DNA of 64,000 bases from Hyaloperonospora brassicae. Lineage: Eukaryota; Oomycota; Peronosporomycetes; Peronosporales; Peronosporaceae. The position numbers were made by a program, and so were the translations under genes. The notes under the pieces are model-generated. The model made no database searches and had not been told where the DNA came from. It saw only the letters and a list, made by a program, of their open reading frames with translations. Location of the stretch: assembly GCA_947650285.1 (NCBI GenBank), contig CANTFL010000634.1, positions 372,001-436,000 of the forward strand. The letters are read 5' to 3'. Numbering within the stretch: the first letter of the stretch is position 1; each line of letters begins with the position of its first letter. Of this stretch, positions 60,056 to 64,000 are shown piece by piece.

Positions 60056-60322
60056 TAGTAGTACAACAACAACAACAATAATAAGTGATACAACTATTAC
60101 AGTACCATCACTACTACTACTACTATTACAATGCCAATAGTTATGCTATGCCCGTCACGATGTGACTGTACCGTGATCTCTGCCAGTGAACCCGTGACGA
60201 GCGAGCAATGCGGCGAAGACGGCAAAGAGGCCGCCGAGCAGCAGCAGAAGTGACCCAATGTTGACGTGGAGCCCTCTGGCGGTCGTTGTGGCCCGTTCGG
60301 GTCTCGTGGGCCGCGACGACAT
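58557..60322 (-). CDS. HSPA13: HSPA13/STCH-like Hsp70 family ATPase-domain protein
   Basis: Four exons on the minus strand: 60322-60172, 59931-59803, 59708-59621, 59547-58557. They total 1359 bp, giving 452 residues (human HSPA13 has 471). Exon 1 is a short MSSRPTRPERATTTARG leader followed by a hydrophobic segment (NIGSLLLLLGGLFAVFAALL), a signal anchor or signal peptide for the ER. The joint at intron 1 gives RDHVVGIDLGTTYS, the first phosphate loop. Exon 3 holds DPRHTIFNAKRFIGR. Exon 4 holds VLEEPTAAAIAYGL, LLVFDFGGGTLDVSLL and VVLVGGSSRIPWVRE. The chain stops 16 residues after PLSDIDPDLAV, right at the end of the nucleotide-binding domain, so there is no substrate-binding domain. That and the N-terminal hydrophobic segment are the marks of HSPA13 (STCH), a microsomal core-ATPase Hsp70. 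ATP loop residues look intact. The gene is divergent from a broken region and convergent with EMC2. Confidence 0.9.
59932..60171 (-). repeat. Trinucleotide-repeat-rich intron 1 of the HSPA13-like gene
   Basis: The 240 bp first intron holds (AGT)n at 60024-60063, (ACA)n at about 60064-60080 and (ACT)n at about 60110-60126. The AGT and ACT runs are complementary, so the transcript can form a hairpin inside the intron. It is about three times as long as the other introns of this gene (94 and 73 bp), mainly because of these repeats. Confidence 0.85.
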
Positions 60323-60368
60323 TCGACTTGTGCGTCCGCCACGTCAGCGACGACAAGTGCGGCTGCCG

Positions 60369-60398
60369 ATTGGCTACATGTATAATCCCTGTGATTGG
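60369..60398 (-). promoter_or_regulatory. Two CCAAT boxes before the HSPA13-like gene
   Basis: On the minus strand CCAAT occurs at 60398-60394 (ATCACCAATCAC) and 60373-60369 (TAGCCAATCGG). Both lie between the candidate core promoter and the start codon, so they may equally act on plus-strand transcription. Paired CCAAT boxes are common NF-Y sites. Confidence 0.45.
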
Positions 60399-60445
60399 TG
60401 ATACTCGTGGCGGCATTAAATACGGGACACTCGAACAGGTCTGAG

Positions 60446-60461
60446 AGATTGTAGAATGGGT
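60446..60461 (-). promoter_or_regulatory. Oomycete Inr + FPR core promoter of the HSPA13-like gene
   Basis: On the minus strand ACCCATTCTACAATCT matches the oomycete core GCTCATTYYNCAWTTT at about 13 of 16 positions, including CATTCT and CAAT. It would give a leader of about 135 bp to the ATG at 60322. Confidence 0.65.
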
Positions 60462-60514
60462 ACACCTAAGCGTTCGATTGATAGTTCGTTGTAGGCGACA
60501 TCGCTCGGTCAGTT

Positions 60515-61784
60515 ATGAAAACGCGATCGATTTTGCGAACCTTTTGGAGACGGTACAAATTCTGCGACTTGATTATGAACGAGCTAAATTGTGCCACTTT
60601 CTACAGCCACTTTGCATTCTTCGAAGCGAAAAGTGCCAGAAATCAAGCGGCAGAACTGGACTCACCTGCACGAGTCGCAGATGGAAAGAGTGCAACGATT
60701 GCTCGAGTCACCAACGCAGACAACCTCAATATTACGACCTCATCTTATTGACTCAAGTAAGCAACTGCGATTACTGGTGCCTCACTTACGAAGAGCTATC
60801 ATTGTCATTAGTATACATTTCATGCACAAAGCTCTGCAACACTCGTCTCATTTCTTCGCTGGATGGTCAATCGTAGAGTACGCATCGTGGACGTTGCCAC
60901 AACGACCGTAGAGCAATTATGTCGATGAAGTGAATTACGCTCGTGATGAGCTCAATCACTTACGCTCGACCAAAGCAAAGTGGTCTGCAGGTATCATTGA
61001 CAGCAACAACGAGCATTCAGGTTCCACCACGTACCAAGAAATGCATCACAGCTAGTCACGCCATTCCACTCGAAACTGCCTCCAAGTAATATCAAAGCGC
61101 GTGAGATGCTGCAACAAGACCGACTTTGCGACACGTTCAACTACAACAGCAAGTACATATTGGCAACGAAGAAATGACGAAATGACATGAGAGCCCTCCC
61201 GCTACGCAGATGTTCGGCATGCTAGACAAGTTCTGTGCGTTTGTGTGCAGTCTGCAGATGATTCGCTCGTTGGCCATGATGACTCGATCTCTATCCTCAA
61301 ACTTCGGTGTCTTGGCGTTGTTCGATCCGAAGCGTCGATTGTCAAAAGAGTTGCAATGCTTGGACGTATTTGTAGCGACAGCACTACCTAAATTACTAAC
61401 ACTCAGCTTGTTTTGGTCAATAGAAAGCAACAAGGTATTACTTCGTGCTATCGGAACTCTGCTCTGAATAAATATGATGCTTGGTATCATGTCCATCCAA
61501 CGAGCTCTGAAACTCTGTCGAAATCTGCACTGCTTTCGTTTGGCGCATCACTCGCTCGTCAAGCAGGTTCATTACTGCGTGAGTTGCTTCCTCCGACGGA
61601 TATCATCGTCGACAATGACTCGTCGAGCTCTTTGTCCGCAACTCTTCCGTACCTTCATATATCCAAGTACAACTTGTCTTTGACAATCAACGCTTTTCAA
61701 TTCAGCAAACAACAGACGTCAGATGCGTTTGCAAACAACCAAGTTCTTCTCGCTCACACGTACCGCGGCTCTTCCACTAGCTAG
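60515..61784 (+). pseudogene. Multi-frame coding region, possibly coiled-coil protein, probably decayed
   Basis: Protein-like pieces follow one another on the plus strand in changing frames. They are FANLLETVQILRLDYERAKL (about 60535-60595), WTHLHESQMERVQRLLESPT (about 60655-60715), NYVDEVNYARDELNHLRSTK (about 60916-60975), REMLQQDRLCDTFNYNSKYI (about 61100-61158), DDSLVGHDDSISILKLRCLG (about 61256-61320) and, ending at 61784, a 3' part with LLSFGASLARQAGSLLRELL. Helical pieces dominate, suggesting coiled coil. Some changes could be introns, but one (about 60590-60650) has no room for an intron, which favours decay. The family is not recognised. Its stop overlaps the NT5DC-type gene stop tail to tail. 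Confidence 0.4.
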
Positions 61785-64000
61785 TCAGCTCGTGTGGCAT
61801 GACGATGCGCTCCGGATAAAAAGTGTGGCTCGACGGGTATATCCAACAAGTTCTCGAGTCGCGCTGAGTAGATATCGACGTAGCGCTGAACAATAAATGC
61901 GAACTGCGAAGGGTACGTGTCAGCTCGAAAGACCGATCCAAAGTTGACATTCATGAGATTGTCCATCTCCATCTGAAGCGTCTCGTGAATAGTGACAAGC
62001 TCATCCACGAAAGCATGGTTCTACATCACGGGGACGAAAACAAAGTGTCAAACAAACGTCGTCGTATGATATTGCACAGCCTCTTACTTGAGTTGGTGCC
62101 GAGCGAAGCTCGTTCTGGATGCTTCGCATCAGCTGCTCCACTTTGTCGATCTGGAAACGAGCAAGTCATCGTAATTTTATCATTGACTTTCAGCAGCTCA
62201 CGTACGCACGTAGACCGAGCCGCACCTGGAAGGCTAGCCACTGGTACCCAGGAGTTCGCTGAACGCGCATTTCATCCTCTAGCTCGCTTTCTCGCACCGC
62301 AAAAGTACACACCGTGAAAAGGAGGTTTGGTGCTTGAGTCGTACACAACTTACCGAATGATCGCACCCGTTCTCCAGCCGTTAGCACGAGAAGGCTCGAC
62401 CAGATCTGAGAACAAATTGTCGCTGTTTGCAGGTTAGTGGTGCATTCATCCACGTTTTACCAACCTATGGACTAGTTTATGACATACCCGATATAAAGCA
62501 CGCGGTTTCCTACCCATCCGGCCAGCTTAGACAGCTGATGCATGCTTCCTTGAGTGTAGACATCGCCTCGGTCCAACGCTTGCACTGCGTGCCACTACTC
62601 AGTAAAACACGATTATCGTTAGAGTATGTCAGAGTGATTCGAGTTCCGCAGCATTTTACCTGCACTTGTTTGTGCTCGATATCCAGCACACGGAATGAGC
62701 GCTGACGAGTGTAAAAAGAGGGCTTTCGTGCACTGGTACTAACCACATCAAAGAGCTGTGCCAACATCGTTGGCCACTTCAACATAGCCAATGCAAGCAT
62801 CCTACTCTTTGTCAAATGACCCACGTACATCTCGCCAGTCGTCCCCCAACATGTACCTCAATCCAGCATTGACGTACGAAAACGAGCTATTTGTACACAG
62901 GAAGCTCTTCTTGCCACAGTTCTAGCAAGACATCGTACTCGTCAGCAATTTGGCTCACACGCGCATCAGACTACCACTTTTGCCACACCCGCATGCGCTC
63001 TAGTAGCGGCCTCAGAGTCAGGTTGGGCTCAATGAACCTCGTCAAATCTCGCAACACCTCCTTGTGCATTTCTCCACTAAGGTGAACGTTTGTGATAGCG
63101 TGGTCCACGTCTTCCACGAGCGCAATAGGCTCGTACTCAATATGATGTTCCATCATGTACTGCACAACGTCCGCGAACAAACACGCGTGTGCAACGCTAA
63201 ACAGGTCGTTGAGCGGCTTCATGTTGTCAGCGCGGTCGCGCACAGAAATGTGCTTCGAACCGCCATACAACTCAATGATCTCGTCCCGCGACAGACGCTC
63301 GCGACCTCGGAACACCGCCGTGTTCGACAGTTTCTGATGAGAGCTTATCTTGCACAACAGACCCTTTTGCTTGTCAATTGCCAAGCCTCTGATGGCAAAG
63401 GTGGGGTCGTACTGCAATACCGACACACCCTCCGGGTATCGCAACTTGTGGACCTACGCGGCAACAACAACGTCAACAAATGTACACAAAGGTGAATGTT
63501 GGTACATGTCCACACGCATCCAGTTCATCAACGCCCGCGACCAAATGCACAAATGCATACACGACCGACGCACCATATAGTCTCGAGCCATGGCATAGAT
63601 GAGGTACTGCAGTTCGTCCGTATAATGGCACAGCGTGTAGTCATAGTCTAGTTACCCCACACACGATAAGAGTCAGGTTCGTAAGCACAGCGCGACGTAC
63701 GAACCACAACAAAAACTCACCAAAGCCAACAACGTCAATGCTAGATAACCTGTCAATATCATCCGTCATAAGACAGCAACAATAGATGACAAGTCACCAT
63801 TTGTTACGGCCGTGTTGCTCTCATCTATTTTTTTCGCTCTTCAACAAGTAATCATTGAGTTATGGATTTGCGGTAGTACCGTAAGTGGTTGTTGGCGAAC
63901 ACGACTTCTGATTCGGTACGCTCGATCGGTGCAAACAGCTGCAGGTCGCGCTGTAGTAGTGCCACCGAACAGGCTTTAGCCACACAACATTTCGATGGTC
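61781..64000 (-). CDS. NT5DC-type HAD 5'-nucleotidase family protein, 5' end outside window
   Basis: Eleven exons on the minus strand: 64000-63880 (partial), 63749-63721, 63647-63574, 63453-62989, 62921-62829, 62755-62660, 62594-62488, 62422-62354, 62286-62226, 62150-62088, 62020-61781. These give 471 residues. Introns are 65-130 bp. Joined, they give the NT5DC/cN-II order: EVVFANNHLR, IDVVGFDYDYTLCHYTDELQ (HAD motif I DxDxT), ARDYMVHKLRYPEGV, YDPTFAIRGLAID, ELYGG, LLERMRNCGKKSFLCTNSSF (motif II region), YVNAGLRYMLGDDWRDLFDV, ARKPSFYTRQRSFR (motif III Lys), GNRVLYIGDNLFSDLVEPSR (motif IV) and TGAIIRELEDEM. Each intron lies where family blocks would otherwise break. These proteins resemble cytosolic purine 5'-nucleotidase; many NT5DC members have no proven substrate and some are mitochondrial. 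The N-terminus is not in the window. Near the end, the expected TFYPxR...PHE tail appears only in the next frame, so the last 17 codons read wrongly (probable frameshift near 61833-61836). Confidence 0.9.

Noticed and set aside
1..64000. CRISPR arrays, bacterial operons, rRNA genes
   Set aside because: No regularly spaced repeats, no bacterial gene features and no rRNA-like sequence were seen; the content is eukaryotic.

Overview
The window looks like nuclear DNA of a peronosporalean oomycete (Phytophthora or a downy mildew; the genus is not resolved). The reasons are a secreted NLP/NPP1 effector gene, short GT-AG introns of about 65-130 bp in most spliced genes, core promoters of the oomycete Inr+FPR type (seen before the NLP and HSPA13-like genes), and decayed Copia, LINE and MULE elements. 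The layout is that of a two-speed genome: a repeat-rich, gene-poor left half and a compact island of conserved genes on the right. LEFT PART (1-39 kb). Two decayed Copia retrotransposons of different families lie head to head (minus strand 1-5463, cut by the window edge; plus strand about 5750-8830). Next comes one NLP effector gene (9355-10125, +) with its core promoter 30-45 bp upstream. A stretch of about 15 kb with no recognisable gene follows. Then come two partial minus-strand LINE copies (about 26.0-26.6 kb and 28.7-30.9 kb) on either side of a decayed coding region, a GC-rich patch, and a 4.8 kb MULE DNA transposon (34235-39016) with roughly 145 bp inverted termini and a broken transposase gene. 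RIGHT PART (39-64 kb). In order: DRG1-type GTPase (40098-41210, +); a small two-exon gene of unknown function (41848-42197, +); a 1.08 kb non-autonomous DNA transposon with a 10 bp target duplication (43651-44727); a decayed and otherwise empty stretch; a five-exon gene for a 1683-residue PH-VPS9-PDZ-like-ankyrin-REM-RasGEF protein (49682-55062, +); EMC2, a subunit of the ER membrane protein complex (57019-58383, +, six exons); convergent with it an HSPA13/STCH-like Hsp70 ATPase-domain protein (58557-60322, -, four exons, first intron rich in trinucleotide repeats); a multi-frame, probably decayed plus-strand coding region (about 60515-61784); and the NT5DC-type HAD 5'-nucleotidase gene (61781-64000, -, eleven exons in the window, 5' end outside) with a probable frameshift 17 codons before its stop. 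HOW THE GENES RELATE. These eukaryotic genes are not an operon. EMC2 and the HSPA13-like protein both act at the endoplasmic reticulum, DRG1 acts with ribosomes, and the PH-VPS9-RasGEF protein would link phosphoinositide membranes to Rab5-type and Ras-type GTPases. The most unusual items are that double exchange-factor architecture, the NLP with an altered heptapeptide, and the NT5DC frameshift. All spliced models were built by hand from frame continuity and GT-AG borders, so exon ends carry some uncertainty, although total lengths are divisible by three and match family sizes.
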